Source of the DNA: an uncultured Myxococcales bacterium
GTDB taxonomy: Bacteria; Myxococcota_A; UBA9042
Assembly: GCA_903919145.1 (NCBI GenBank)
Contig: CAIXGW010000041.1
Coordinates: 20,834 to 84,833, forward strand
Length of the DNA: 64,000 nt
Direction of reading: 5' to 3'
Both the position numbers and the translations under genes were made by a program. This document shows, in pieces, positions 51,349-60,800 of this stretch. The notes below the pieces were generated by a model. That model was given only the letters and a program-made list of their open reading frames with translations. It searched no databases and was not told where the DNA came from. Each line of letters begins with the position of its first letter. Positions within the stretch are counted from its first letter, which is position 1.

Positions 51349-51930
51349 ATGTCGCAGAAGCTGATCGATCTTGTCCGCGCCAAGTTTGGCGACGCCGTGC
51401 TGGGCAGCCACGCCACCGGCGGCGATGCCACTGTGCTGGTGGCTCGCGAGAATCTTGTTGACATCATGACGTTCTTGCGAGACGACCCTCGCTTCGCCAT
51501 GCAGCAGCTCATCGACGTCACCGGCGTGGACTACTCTGAGTTTCCGGTCGAGGCCCGCTCGGCCTGCAGCCCCGTGGATGCTGGCCACAAATCCGGCCTG
51601 ACGTCATCGACATTGCCGCGCTTTGAGGTGGTCTACCACCTGCTTTCGCTGACCTTGCGCCATCGCCTGCGCGTCAAGGTGGCCGTCTCGCTTGAGGATC
51701 TCACGGTTCCGAGCTTGAGCGGGGTGTGGCTGGCAGCCGCCTTTGGCGAGCGCGAGACCTGGGACATGTATGGCGTGCGCTTCAGCGGCCTGAGCGACCA
51801 CCGGCGCATCCTGCTCTATGAAGAGTTTGAAGGGCATCCGCTGCGCAAGGACTATCCGCTGCGCGGCTACCAGCCGCTGGTGTCGCTGCCCTCGTTGTCT
51901 GACTACACCGACCAAGAGACCTATCGCTAG
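51349..51930 (+). CDS. nuoC: NADH-quinone oxidoreductase subunit C
   Basis: 193 residues; ATG 51349 with GGAGAAGCC upstream. Peripheral-arm subunit: FGERETWDMYGVRFSGLSDHRRIL and GHPLRKDYPLRGY. Separate from nuoD; 104 bases after nuoA, where nuoB is usually found but is absent. Confidence 0.92.
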   Translation: MSQKLIDLVRAKFGDAVLGSHATGGDATVLVARENLVDIMTFLRDDPRFAMQQLIDVTGVDYSEFPVEARSACSPVDAGHKSGLTSSTLPRFEVVYHLLSLTLRHRLRVKVAVSLEDLTVPSLSGVWLAAAFGERETWDMYGVRFSGLSDHRRILLYEEFEGHPLRKDYPLRGYQPLVSLPSLSDYTDQETYR

Positions 51931-51952
51931 ACCGCGCCCCGCCGCGGACACG

Positions 51953-51974
51953 GGCCCTGGCGCTGACCAGGGCC
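51953..51974 (+). other. Intercistronic hairpin nuoC-nuoD
   Basis: GGCCCTGG (51953-51960) pairs with CCAGGGCC (51967-51974), six-base loop. No T run; might be a processing or stabilising structure. Confidence 0.45.
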
Positions 51975-52084
51975 GCATCGCTGAGATCCATGCCGGCCAG
52001 CTCGCCCGCCCCAACCAGGGAGCCCGGGCCCGGCATCGCACCTGTGGCCCCTAGGCCCACGCCATCTGCCCGGAGGCTCGCCCC

Positions 52085-53350
52085 ATGAGCGCAACGACAT
52101 CGCCCGCATCAGGATTTGCCAGCTCCGGCTTGACTGCCAGCGGCCTGTCCGCCGCCCAGTCGCTCAAGGCCTCCGCCGACCGCAGCGGCGACCTGATGAC
52201 CATCAACATGGGGCCGTCGCATCCCGCGACCCACGGCACGGTCAAGTTTGTGCTGACGCTGGACGGCGAGATGGTTCGCGACGTCGACATCCACATCGGC
52301 TATCTGCATCGCGGCTTTGAGAAGATGGCAGAGCAGGGCACCTGGCAGCAGGTCCTGCCCTACACCGACCGCCTGAACTACGTCTCGCCGATGGTCAACA
52401 ACGTCGGCTACGTCATGGCGGTAGAGAAGCTGATGGGCATTGAGGCCACGCCTCGGACCCAATACATCCGGATGCTGATTTCTGAGATCTCGCGCATCAC
52501 CGACCACTTTACCGGTCTGGCCGCGGGCGCCCTTGAGCTTGGCGGGTTTACGCCGTTTCTCTATGGCGTGCAGGCTCGCGAAGGCCTGTACCCCATCGTC
52601 GAGGAGCTGACCGGGGCCCGCTTGACCACCTCTTACACCCGCATTGGCGGTCTGCGCGCCGACCTGCCAGACGACTACGAAGCCCACGTCATGAAGGCGC
52701 TGGACGAGGCGCTGGCGCTGCTGTCCAAGATGGACAAGCTTCTGACAAAGAATCGGATTTTCTATGACCGCATGATCGGCACCGGTCAGCTTAGCCAGCA
52801 GGACGCCATCGACTCTGGCTGCACCGGCATCATGTTGCGCTGCACCGGCGTGGACTGGGATCTGCGCAAGCACCAGCCGTACCTGAAGTATGACGAGATG
52901 GACTTTGACGTGATCATCGGCCACCAGGGCGACAACTACGATCGCTACCTGTGCCGCTTTGAAGAGATCCACCAGTCGTACAGCATCATCAAGCAGATCT
53001 TTCAGAAGATGCCCAAGGGGCCGATTGACATCGACGACTGGAAGGTTTGCCTGCCGCCCAAAGACGCGGTCTATAACTCGATTGAAGGCATGATTGCCCA
53101 CTTCAAGCTGGTCATTGACGGCCATCAGGTCCCGCCCGGCGAGATCTACGCGGCGGTGGAAGGCGGCAACGGCGAAGTCGGCTTCTACGCCGTGTCGCAG
53201 GGCAACGGCCGCCCCTACCGGATCCACGTGCGTCCGCCGTGCTTCTACGCCATGGGCATCCTAAAGAAGCTGATCGTTGGTCACTTTTTGTCGGACATTG
53301 TGCCGACTTTTGACACGTTGAACATGATTGGCGGCGAAGTCGACCGCTAG
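52085..53350 (+). CDS. nuoD: NADH-quinone oxidoreductase subunit D
   Basis: 421 residues, quinone-site subunit related to [NiFe] hydrogenase. GPSHPATHGTVKFVLTLDGE, IHIGYLHRGFEK, and YVMAVEKLMGIEATPR; C-terminus DIVPTFDTLNMIGGEVDR. An N-terminal 35-residue extension is unusual. GGAGGCTCGCCCC precedes the start. Confidence 0.93.
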   Translation: MSATTSPASGFASSGLTASGLSAAQSLKASADRSGDLMTINMGPSHPATHGTVKFVLTLDGEMVRDVDIHIGYLHRGFEKMAEQGTWQQVLPYTDRLNYVSPMVNNVGYVMAVEKLMGIEATPRTQYIRMLISEISRITDHFTGLAAGALELGGFTPFLYGVQAREGLYPIVEELTGARLTTSYTRIGGLRADLPDDYEAHVMKALDEALALLSKMDKLLTKNRIFYDRMIGTGQLSQQDAIDSGCTGIMLRCTGVDWDLRKHQPYLKYDEMDFDVIIGHQGDNYDRYLCRFEEIHQSYSIIKQIFQKMPKGPIDIDDWKVCLPPKDAVYNSIEGMIAHFKLVIDGHQVPPGEIYAAVEGGNGEVGFYAVSQGNGRPYRIHVRPPCFYAMGILKKLIVGHFLSDIVPTFDTLNMIGGEVDR

Positions 53351-53393
53351 GCCGGGCCGCTGGCCCCAATCGGCTGCCCCGTTTGCCCGTAGC

Positions 53394-53486
53394 AGCGCTC
53401 CCCAGCCCAGCGCTCTCCAGCTCAGCGCTCTTCCCAGCTCAGCGCTCTTCCCAGCTCAGCGCTCTTCCCAGCTCAGCGCTCTTCCA
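53394..53486 (+). repeat. 17-base tandem repeat array, nuoD-nuoG gap
   Basis: Three perfect copies of AGCGCTCTTCCCAGCTC start at 53424, 53441 and 53458, a partial copy at 53475, and diverged 15-base versions at 53394 and 53409. Each contains the palindrome AGCGCT. It fills most of the 174-base gap. Confidence 0.85.
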
Positions 53487-53524
53487 CCCGGCGCTACCCA
53501 TCCAGCTCGTCACAGAGGCTCCCC

Positions 53525-55201
53525 ATGCCAAAGGTCACCATCGACGGCCGCGAAATCGAAGTCCCTGCAGGGACTACGGTGCTGCGCGCCGCCAAGCAGT
53601 TGGGCATCGACATTCCAGTGTTCTGCTACCATCCCGGGATGTCGATCGCTGCCAACTGCCGCATGTGCTTGGTTGAAGTCGAGAAGTCGCCCAAGCCCCT
53701 GCCGGGTTGCTACACCGAAGTCGCTGACGGCATGGTCGTGCGCACCCAGACCGACAAGGTCCAGGCCACCCAGAAGGCGGTGCTGGAATTTATCTTGCTC
53801 AACCACCCTGTGGACTGCCCGATATGCGATCAGGCCGGCGAGTGCGTGCTGCAAGAGCACTTTGTTACCTACAGCGCCAAGGCCTCGCGGCTGATCAGCG
53901 AGAAGATCGGCAAGCCCAAGGCCAAAATCCTGGGCCCCACCGTGGTCCTGGACGCCGAGCGTTGCGTGGTCTGCACCCGCTGCGTGCGCTTCTGCGAAGA
54001 GATCAGCAAGACCAACGAGCTGACCGTCGAAGCCCGCGGCGAGCACTCAGAAATCACCACGCCAGAGGGCGTCGAGCTCGACAATCCGTACTCGCTCAAC
54101 GTGGTCGACATCTGCCCGGTGGGGGCGCTGACCAGCCGCGAGTTCCGCTTTCAGCGCCGGGTATGGTTCCTTGATCGCCGCGACTCGGTGTGCACGGGCT
54201 GCGGCCGCGGCTGCTCGGTGCGGGTCGATAGCCACAACAACAAGGTCGAGCGCCTGCTGCCGCGCTACAACCCCGACGTCAATAGCTACTGGATGTGCGA
54301 CGCTGGCCGCCAAAGCCTGCACAGCCAGGACCGCGCGCTGACCCTGGGCGTGGTCCCCGGGCCCGACGGCCCGCGGCAGGCCCCGGCCGCCGATGGCCTG
54401 CGCACGCTCAGCAGCTGGCTGAATGACGCAGTGCACAGCGGCACTGGCCCGCAGATAGGCGTGGCTCTGTCAGCGTCTCTGACCAATGAAGACCTCTATG
54501 CCTGGGGCAAGCTGGCCAAGCAGCTGGGCGCCAACACCTACCTGCTGCGCCGCAGCCCTCAGCAAGGCGATGCGCTGCTGCGCGCCGACGACCGCGACTG
54601 CAACACCACCGGCGCTCAGGCGATCTTGACCGCCGTCCTTGGCAGCTTTGGCGACTCGGCTACCTTGATTGGCGACAGCGGCGCCCTGGACTTGCTGATC
54701 GTGGTCGACAACGGCAGCGACGTGACCGAAGAGCTGCTAGAAGCCATTGCCCGCGTGCCCAAGACTGCGGTGCTGACCGACCTCAGCTCCGCGCTGGCAG
54801 AGGCCGCCGAAGTCGTGATTCCGGCAACACCTCTGCACCGTCGCGACGGCACGGTGACCAACGTTGCGGGCTGGGTGCAGCGCCTACAGCAGCCGCTCAA
54901 GCCGGCCGTGACCACCGTGGCCCCCCACGCGGCGGCGGCGCATCTGGGCCAGACCGCCCTGGACGGCAGCCTGGACTTTACAGAAAAGAGCCAGCCGGCA
55001 GAGCTTTTTGATCGCGTCGCGGCCGCGGTGCCGGCGTTCAAGTTCCTCAGCTATGGCGAATTGGCCGACTTGGGGCGCGGCTTGGGCCACGGCGAGCCGC
55101 TGGCTGCCCGCCGGCCGCGCCTGGAAGGCACTCCCCAGTGGGAGCCCGATCCGGTGGCACCGACCTATACCCGGCCCTTCCAACTGCGCCGCGGCGCCTG
55201 A
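53525..55201 (+). CDS. nuoG: NADH-quinone oxidoreductase subunit G
   Basis: 558 residues, shorter than E. coli NuoG (about 900). The N-terminal 2Fe-2S domain has CYHPGMSIAANCRMCLVEV and a further Cys; the His/Cys cluster domain has HPVDCPICDQAGECVLQ; a 4Fe-4S pattern is CVVCTRCVRFC...CPVG. A shortened molybdopterin-type fold follows with CTGCGRGC. The C-terminus is degenerate. Confidence 0.9.
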   Translation: MPKVTIDGREIEVPAGTTVLRAAKQLGIDIPVFCYHPGMSIAANCRMCLVEVEKSPKPLPGCYTEVADGMVVRTQTDKVQATQKAVLEFILLNHPVDCPICDQAGECVLQEHFVTYSAKASRLISEKIGKPKAKILGPTVVLDAERCVVCTRCVRFCEEISKTNELTVEARGEHSEITTPEGVELDNPYSLNVVDICPVGALTSREFRFQRRVWFLDRRDSVCTGCGRGCSVRVDSHNNKVERLLPRYNPDVNSYWMCDAGRQSLHSQDRALTLGVVPGPDGPRQAPAADGLRTLSSWLNDAVHSGTGPQIGVALSASLTNEDLYAWGKLAKQLGANTYLLRRSPQQGDALLRADDRDCNTTGAQAILTAVLGSFGDSATLIGDSGALDLLIVVDNGSDVTEELLEAIARVPKTAVLTDLSSALAEAAEVVIPATPLHRRDGTVTNVAGWVQRLQQPLKPAVTTVAPHAAAAHLGQTALDGSLDFTEKSQPAELFDRVAAAVPAFKFLSYGELADLGRGLGHGEPLAARRPRLEGTPQWEPDPVAPTYTRPFQLRRGA

Positions 55202-55226
55202 TCGCCCAGGAACCGAGGAGAACGCC

Positions 55227-56282
55227 ATGCAACTGTTCACCGACCCGATCCTCAACGTCATTGCCTGGACGCTGATCAAATTCGCCGGCTTCGTGCTGGT
55301 TTTTGTGATGGGCCTGGCGACCGTGCTGACCTGGACCGAGCGCAAGTACTCTGCGCTGATCCAGAACCGGCCCGGACCCAACCGCGCCAACATCGGCAAC
55401 CTGCGCCTGGGCGGCCTGTTCCACATGCTGGCCGATCCGATCAAGATGTTGACCAAAGAGGATTTTTCGCCCGATACGCCCAACCCGATCATGTTCCGCT
55501 TGGCGCCGATCGTGGCGTTTATCCCGGCGCTGATGGTGTTTGCGGTGATCCCGTTTGGCCCCGGCGACCAGATGGTGATCGCCAACACCGAGCTGGGCAT
55601 CCTGTTTATTTTCGCCATCTCGTCTCTGAACGTGTACGGCGCCGTCATGGGCTCCTGGGCCTCCAACAACAAGTGGTCGCTGATGGGCGGCCTGCGCATC
55701 ACTGCCCAGATGATCAGCTACGAAGTGGCGATTGGCTTGGTGCTGTGCGGCGTGTTCATGATCTACGGCTCGGTGGACCTGCAGCAGATCGTGGTGGCCC
55801 AGGGCCAGACCATCCTGGGCTTTCTGCCGGCCTGGGGCATCTTTACCCAGCCGCTGGCCTTCATTCTGTACCTTGCCTGCGCCATCGCAGAGAACAAGCG
55901 CGCGCCTTTTGACACCGCAGAGGCCGAGTCCGAGCTGACCGCCGGCTGGTGGACTGAGTATTCGTCCATGAATTTTGCAGTGTTGGCGCTGTCGGAGTTC
56001 ATCGAGATCGTGCTCATCGGTTGCCTGGGCGCCACCTTGTTCCTGGGCGGCTGGCACATCCCCGGCGTCTCCGGCGACACCCCGCTGTTGGTCGCCCTGC
56101 AGATTGGCGCCTTCTTGCTCAAGGCCATCTTCTTGGTGTGGCTCCAGATGACAATTCGCTGGACTTTGCCGCGCTTTCGCTACGATCAGGTGATGCGCCT
56201 GGGCTGGCGGATTATGCTGCCGGCCGCGCTGGCCAATCTGGTGCTGACGGGCATCGCCCTGACGCTCATCGACCGTCGCTAG
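55227..56282 (+). CDS. nuoH: NADH-quinone oxidoreductase subunit H
   Basis: 351 residues with eight or nine membrane helices; ATG 55227 after GAGGAG. TWTERKYSALIQNRPGPNR, DPIKMLTKED and ENKRAPFDTAEAESEL are complex I signatures at the quinone channel. Confidence 0.94.
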   Translation: MQLFTDPILNVIAWTLIKFAGFVLVFVMGLATVLTWTERKYSALIQNRPGPNRANIGNLRLGGLFHMLADPIKMLTKEDFSPDTPNPIMFRLAPIVAFIPALMVFAVIPFGPGDQMVIANTELGILFIFAISSLNVYGAVMGSWASNNKWSLMGGLRITAQMISYEVAIGLVLCGVFMIYGSVDLQQIVVAQGQTILGFLPAWGIFTQPLAFILYLACAIAENKRAPFDTAEAESELTAGWWTEYSSMNFAVLALSEFIEIVLIGCLGATLFLGGWHIPGVSGDTPLLVALQIGAFLLKAIFLVWLQMTIRWTLPRFRYDQVMRLGWRIMLPAALANLVLTGIALTLIDRR

Positions 56283-56357
56283 GCCCGCCTAGACCTGAAC
56301 CGACCGCCTTCTTCATCCCTGGACGTCTGGCCCGAGCGGCCCTTGAGGAACTACACC

Positions 56358-56915
56358 ATGGCCAAGCTGGTCAACCGCATTCAACCCGACCTGGTGCAGC
56401 AGTCCTACGTCGTTGAAATCGCCAAGGGGTTGGCGATCACCAGCCGGGCGTTTGTGCGCAACCTGTTCGGCAAGAAAGACATCGTCACGGTGCAGTACCC
56501 GGAGCAGAAAGTGCCGTATGCACCGCGCTTTCGCGGCAAGCACCTGCTGACCAAGCGCGACGACGGGCAGGTCCGCTGCGTGGCCTGCATGCTGTGCGCC
56601 ACCGCCTGCCCGGCCAACTGCATCACCATCGTCGCAGCCGAGCACGACGACCGCGGCATTGAGAAGTACCCGACCCAGTTTGAGATTGACCTGCTCAAGT
56701 GCATCTACTGCGGTTTTTGCGAAGAGGCGTGCCCGTGCGACGCCATCCGCATGGACAGCGGCGTGCACACCCTGCCGAGCTACACCCGCCGCGATCAGAA
56801 GACCGGCAAGGTCGACTTGCTGGCCCTGGCCAAGCTCAGCACTGCCAGCCAGGGCGGCGAGTTCCGCGCCACCGACCACGAGGGCACTGCCCACGGTCGC
56901 TCCAGCCACCACTGA
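56358..56915 (+). CDS. nuoI: NADH-quinone oxidoreductase subunit I
   Basis: 185 residues; ATG 56358 with GAGGAA upstream, rather than the TTG at 56343. Two 4Fe-4S motifs: CVACMLCATACP and CIYCGFCEEACPCDA (N6a/N6b clusters). The last gene of the nuo group here; no nuoJ follows. Confidence 0.94.
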   Translation: MAKLVNRIQPDLVQQSYVVEIAKGLAITSRAFVRNLFGKKDIVTVQYPEQKVPYAPRFRGKHLLTKRDDGQVRCVACMLCATACPANCITIVAAEHDDRGIEKYPTQFEIDLLKCIYCGFCEEACPCDAIRMDSGVHTLPSYTRRDQKTGKVDLLALAKLSTASQGGEFRATDHEGTAHGRSSHH

Positions 56916-56980
56916 TCCTGCCGTCCGTCTCGTGCTAGACTGTCCGCACTGAACCGATCCCGTCGTTCAGGGGGCACCCC

Positions 56981-57667
56981 ATGGTTTTTGGCGACAAGAA
57001 AGAAGGCGACGACGGCGGTTTCATCCCCGACATGGTGAGGCGCGCCGTCGACCGCAGCCTGCAAGCGCTCAACCAGACCGATGACGAGCGCAAGAAGATG
57101 ATCTCTGCGCTGCTGCCCAAGGACTTGGTACACACGATCGTGCAGTCGGCGCTGCAGGCGGTCGATGTCACCAAGCGCGAAGCCGTAGAGATTGTCGGCC
57201 GCGAGATGCAGCAGTTCTTGGCCAGCCTCAATCTGTCAGACGAGATCCGCAAGGTGCTGACCAGCGTGTCTTTTCAGATCAACACCGAAGTGCGGTTTGT
57301 GCCCAATGAAGACGGCACGCTGCGCTCTGAGGTCAAGGCGCGCGCCATGCCCAAGCGCACGGAGCGAGACGGGCGCGATCGCAGCGTCGCCAAGGCCAAA
57401 GCCAGTCGGGCCAAGGCCAAAACGGCCAAAACGGCCAAGGCTGCCAAGGTCGCCAAGGCCAGCGCGGCCGCCAAGACCGAGGGGCCGCCGCGTCCAATCG
57501 CAGCGCAGAGCCGGCGCGCCGTGGTCGACGCCACCCTGACCTCGGCGCGCGACGCCATGCACGACGCTGTGGCCGGCACCCGGTCGAGGGTGCGTCAGGT
57601 GGTCGATCGGATTGCCGAGCGGACCGCGGATCTGACCGACGAATTGGCCGCCGGTGAAGAGGATTAG
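56981..57667 (+). CDS. Lys/Ala-rich protein of unknown function
   Basis: 228 residues. N-terminal 125 residues are a folded-looking helical domain with a strand INTEVRFVPNEDGTLRSEVKA; then about 30 residues of KAKxxxAKTAKAAKVAK, histone-H1-like, and an amphipathic helical tail. Could bind DNA or membranes (phasin-like). No family fixed. Positioned 65 bases after nuoI. Confidence 0.6.
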   Translation: MVFGDKKEGDDGGFIPDMVRRAVDRSLQALNQTDDERKKMISALLPKDLVHTIVQSALQAVDVTKREAVEIVGREMQQFLASLNLSDEIRKVLTSVSFQINTEVRFVPNEDGTLRSEVKARAMPKRTERDGRDRSVAKAKASRAKAKTAKTAKAAKVAKASAAAKTEGPPRPIAAQSRRAVVDATLTSARDAMHDAVAGTRSRVRQVVDRIAERTADLTDELAAGEED

Positions 57668-57856
57668 CAGGCCGTCGCTCATTGGCGCGTCGTGCCGCAG
57701 TCCGGCAGCGCCCAGCGCCGGTGAAAGTGTGTGAGGGATTGGCCAATCCGCTCAGCAAAGTCCACAGGAATTCGATTGTCCGCGCGGGGCCGGCTAGACT
57801 ACGCCAGTCGGGAGCACAGCTCGCTTGGTTTTTTGCTGGCTCAGATGGAGGCTGCT

Positions 57857-60800
57857 ATGTCGGAACGTTTTGAAAATAAGCTGGATCCCAACTGTACCTC
57901 TCGCGGTGTTTGGCTGCGCTGGGCTGTCGTCGCTGCGCTTGCCTTGGGCGCCGCGGCGTGTGGCTCAGAAGAAGCCATCGTTGGCGGATCAGAGGCCGAT
58001 GTGGCTCTGGACACTGCCAGCGATGCCTTGCCGGTGGGCGATGCAGCCACGGATGTCCAGCCATCGGCCGATGTTCAGGGCACCGACGTGCAGGGCACTG
58101 ACGTGCAGGGCACCGACGTTCAAGCGGACGGCACCGACCAGGTCGACATCCAGCCCGACATCCAGGCCGACGGCTCGACGGATCAGCCCGACGTGCAACC
58201 CGACATCCAGACCGACGGCTCGACCGATCAACCCGACATCCAGGCCGACGGCTCGACGGACCAGCCCGACGTGCAGGCCGACGTACCGCCCACAGACGGC
58301 ACCGATGAGTCTGACGTCTCTGCGGACGTACAGCCCGACGGCAGCACCGACCAGCCCGACGTCCAAGGTGATACCGCGCAGCCCGAGTGCGCGACCGACC
58401 TCGACTGCGCCATGAAGGTCAAGATCGGCGAGTGCAAGGTGGCCCTGTGCAAGGAAGGCAAGTGCGCCATCGACAATGTTACTGATGGAAAGACCTGTTC
58501 TGTCAATGATTTGTGCTCCACGGGCTCTTGCGGCGCCGGCGAGTGCAAGCCGCAGGCCAAGGTCTGCGACGACTCTGACACCTGCACGGCCGACAGCTGC
58601 AACGCCCAGACCGGCGCCTGCGCCTTTGTGCCCAAGCCCGGCTGCCAGCCAGCGTGCAAGACCGCCGCTGACTGCGACGACGGCAACGCCTGCACCAGCG
58701 ACTCGTGCGACGCCGTTCTTGGCGCTTGCCTGTCCGCCCCCAAGACGGACGGCTCGGTCTGTGACGACGGTAACCTCTGCACCAGCTCTGACGTCTGCGC
58801 CAAGGGCTCTTGCCTGGGCGCGGCCGTAGCCTGCGACGACAAGAACCCCTGCACCAACGACACCTGCGACGCCACCAGCGGCAAGTGCCTGACCGAAGCT
58901 GTCGCCGACGCGACCGCGTGCAACGACGCCGACCTGTGCACCGACAAAGACGTTTGCAGCGCCGGTAATTGCGCTGGGTCGGCCATCGCCTGCAACGACA
59001 ACAACGCCTGCACCACCGACGCCTGCGATGCCACCAGTGGCAAGTGCACCGCCACCGCCATTCCGGGCTGCGGCGACCAGTGCAAGGGCGACGCCGAGTG
59101 CGATGACAAGAACCCCTGCACCAAAGACGCCTGCACCAGCGGCAAGTGCGTGGTCAGCCCTGCCGACGGTGCCGCCTGTGACGACGGCAATGCCTGCACC
59201 CAAGGCGACAAGTGCGCGGCCAGCGCGTGTGCCGGCACCGCCATCGCCTGCGACGACAACAATCCCTGCACCACCGATGCCTGCAAGAGCGGCGCCTGCG
59301 CCTTTACGCCCGCCCCCGGCAGCTGCGATGACGGCAACGCCTGCACCAACGGCGACACCTGCGACGCCGGCAAGTGCCTGGGCACCGCGCTGACTTGTGA
59401 CGACGGCAATCCCTGCACCAATGACGCCTGCCAGGACGGCAAGTGCCTGACCAGCAACAACGCTGCCACCTGCGAAGATGGCGACAAGTGCACCTCTGGC
59501 GACGCCTGCAAGGACGGCAAGTGCCAAGGCGCCCTGAAGAACTGCGACGACGGCAAGGCCTGCACCGCCGATGCCTGCAAAGACGGCGCTTGCGTCAATA
59601 GCGCCACCGCCGACGGCCAAGCCTGCGACGACGGCAGCGCCTGCACCTCCGCCGACAAGTGCACCAACGGCGCCTGCTTGGGCACGTCAGCGGTCTGCGA
59701 CGACAAGAATCCCTGCACCAAGGACAGCTGCGACCCCAAGAACGGCTGCGCCGCGCTCGCCGACGACGCGTTGGCCTGCAGCGACGGCCAGGGCTGCACC
59801 ACCGACACGTGCAAGGGCGGCGCCTGCGTGGGCAGTCCGCTGGTCTGCGACGACAAGGACCCCTGCACCAACGACGCCTGCGACCAGGCCACCGGCAAGT
59901 GCTTTGCCAAGCCGATTGTCGGCTGCGGCGGCAACTGCGCGGTAGACGGCGATTGCGACGACAAGAACTCTTGCACCAGCGAGGCGTGCGTCGCCGGCAA
60001 GTGCCAGGTCAAGGCCAACGACGGCACCCCCTGCGACGACGGCGACCTTTGCTCGGTGGGCGACATCTGCGCGGTGGGCAAGTGCGCTTCTGGCAAGCCG
60101 GTTGCCTGCGATGACAAGAACGCCTGCACCACCGACAGCTGCGACCCCAAGAGCGGCAAGTGCCTGAACGCGGCCGTCGCCGACAAGACTCCTTGCGATG
60201 ACGGCAACTTGTGCACCGTGGCCGACGACTGCCAGGCCGGCAAGTGCATCGCCGGCGCCAAGGCTGTCTGCGACGACACCAACCCCTGCACCACCGACAG
60301 CTGCGACCTGGCCACTGGCAAGTGCGCTTCCGTCAACGCGGCCGACAAGACCCCGTGCGACGACGGCAACCTCTGCACGACCGGCGACCTGTGCACGACC
60401 GGCAAGTGCGGCGGCAGCGCGGTTCCCTGTGACGACAAGGACGTGTGCACGACCGACAGCTGCGAGCCCAAGACCGGCAACTGCGTGTTTGCGCCCATCC
60501 CCAACTGCACCAAGCCGTGCAAGTCTGACACGGACTGCCCCAGCGACAACAACGCCTGCACCGCCGAGAAGTGCGACACCGCCACTGGCAAGTGCAGCTC
60601 GACGGCGGCCAACGGCGTGCCCTGCGACGACGGCGACCTCTGCACCACCGACGTGTGCGCCGCTGGCAAGTGCGCCGGCACCGCCATTATCTGCGACGAC
60701 AAGAATCCCTGCACCAAAGACGCCTGCGACTCGACCAGCGGCAAGTGTGTCGCCGCTGCCGGGGCCGACAACACCCCGTGCGATGACGGCAGCCTGTGTA

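Noticed and set aside
53394..53486. Repeat array considered as CRISPR
   Set aside because: Units are contiguous without spacers and are only 17 bases.
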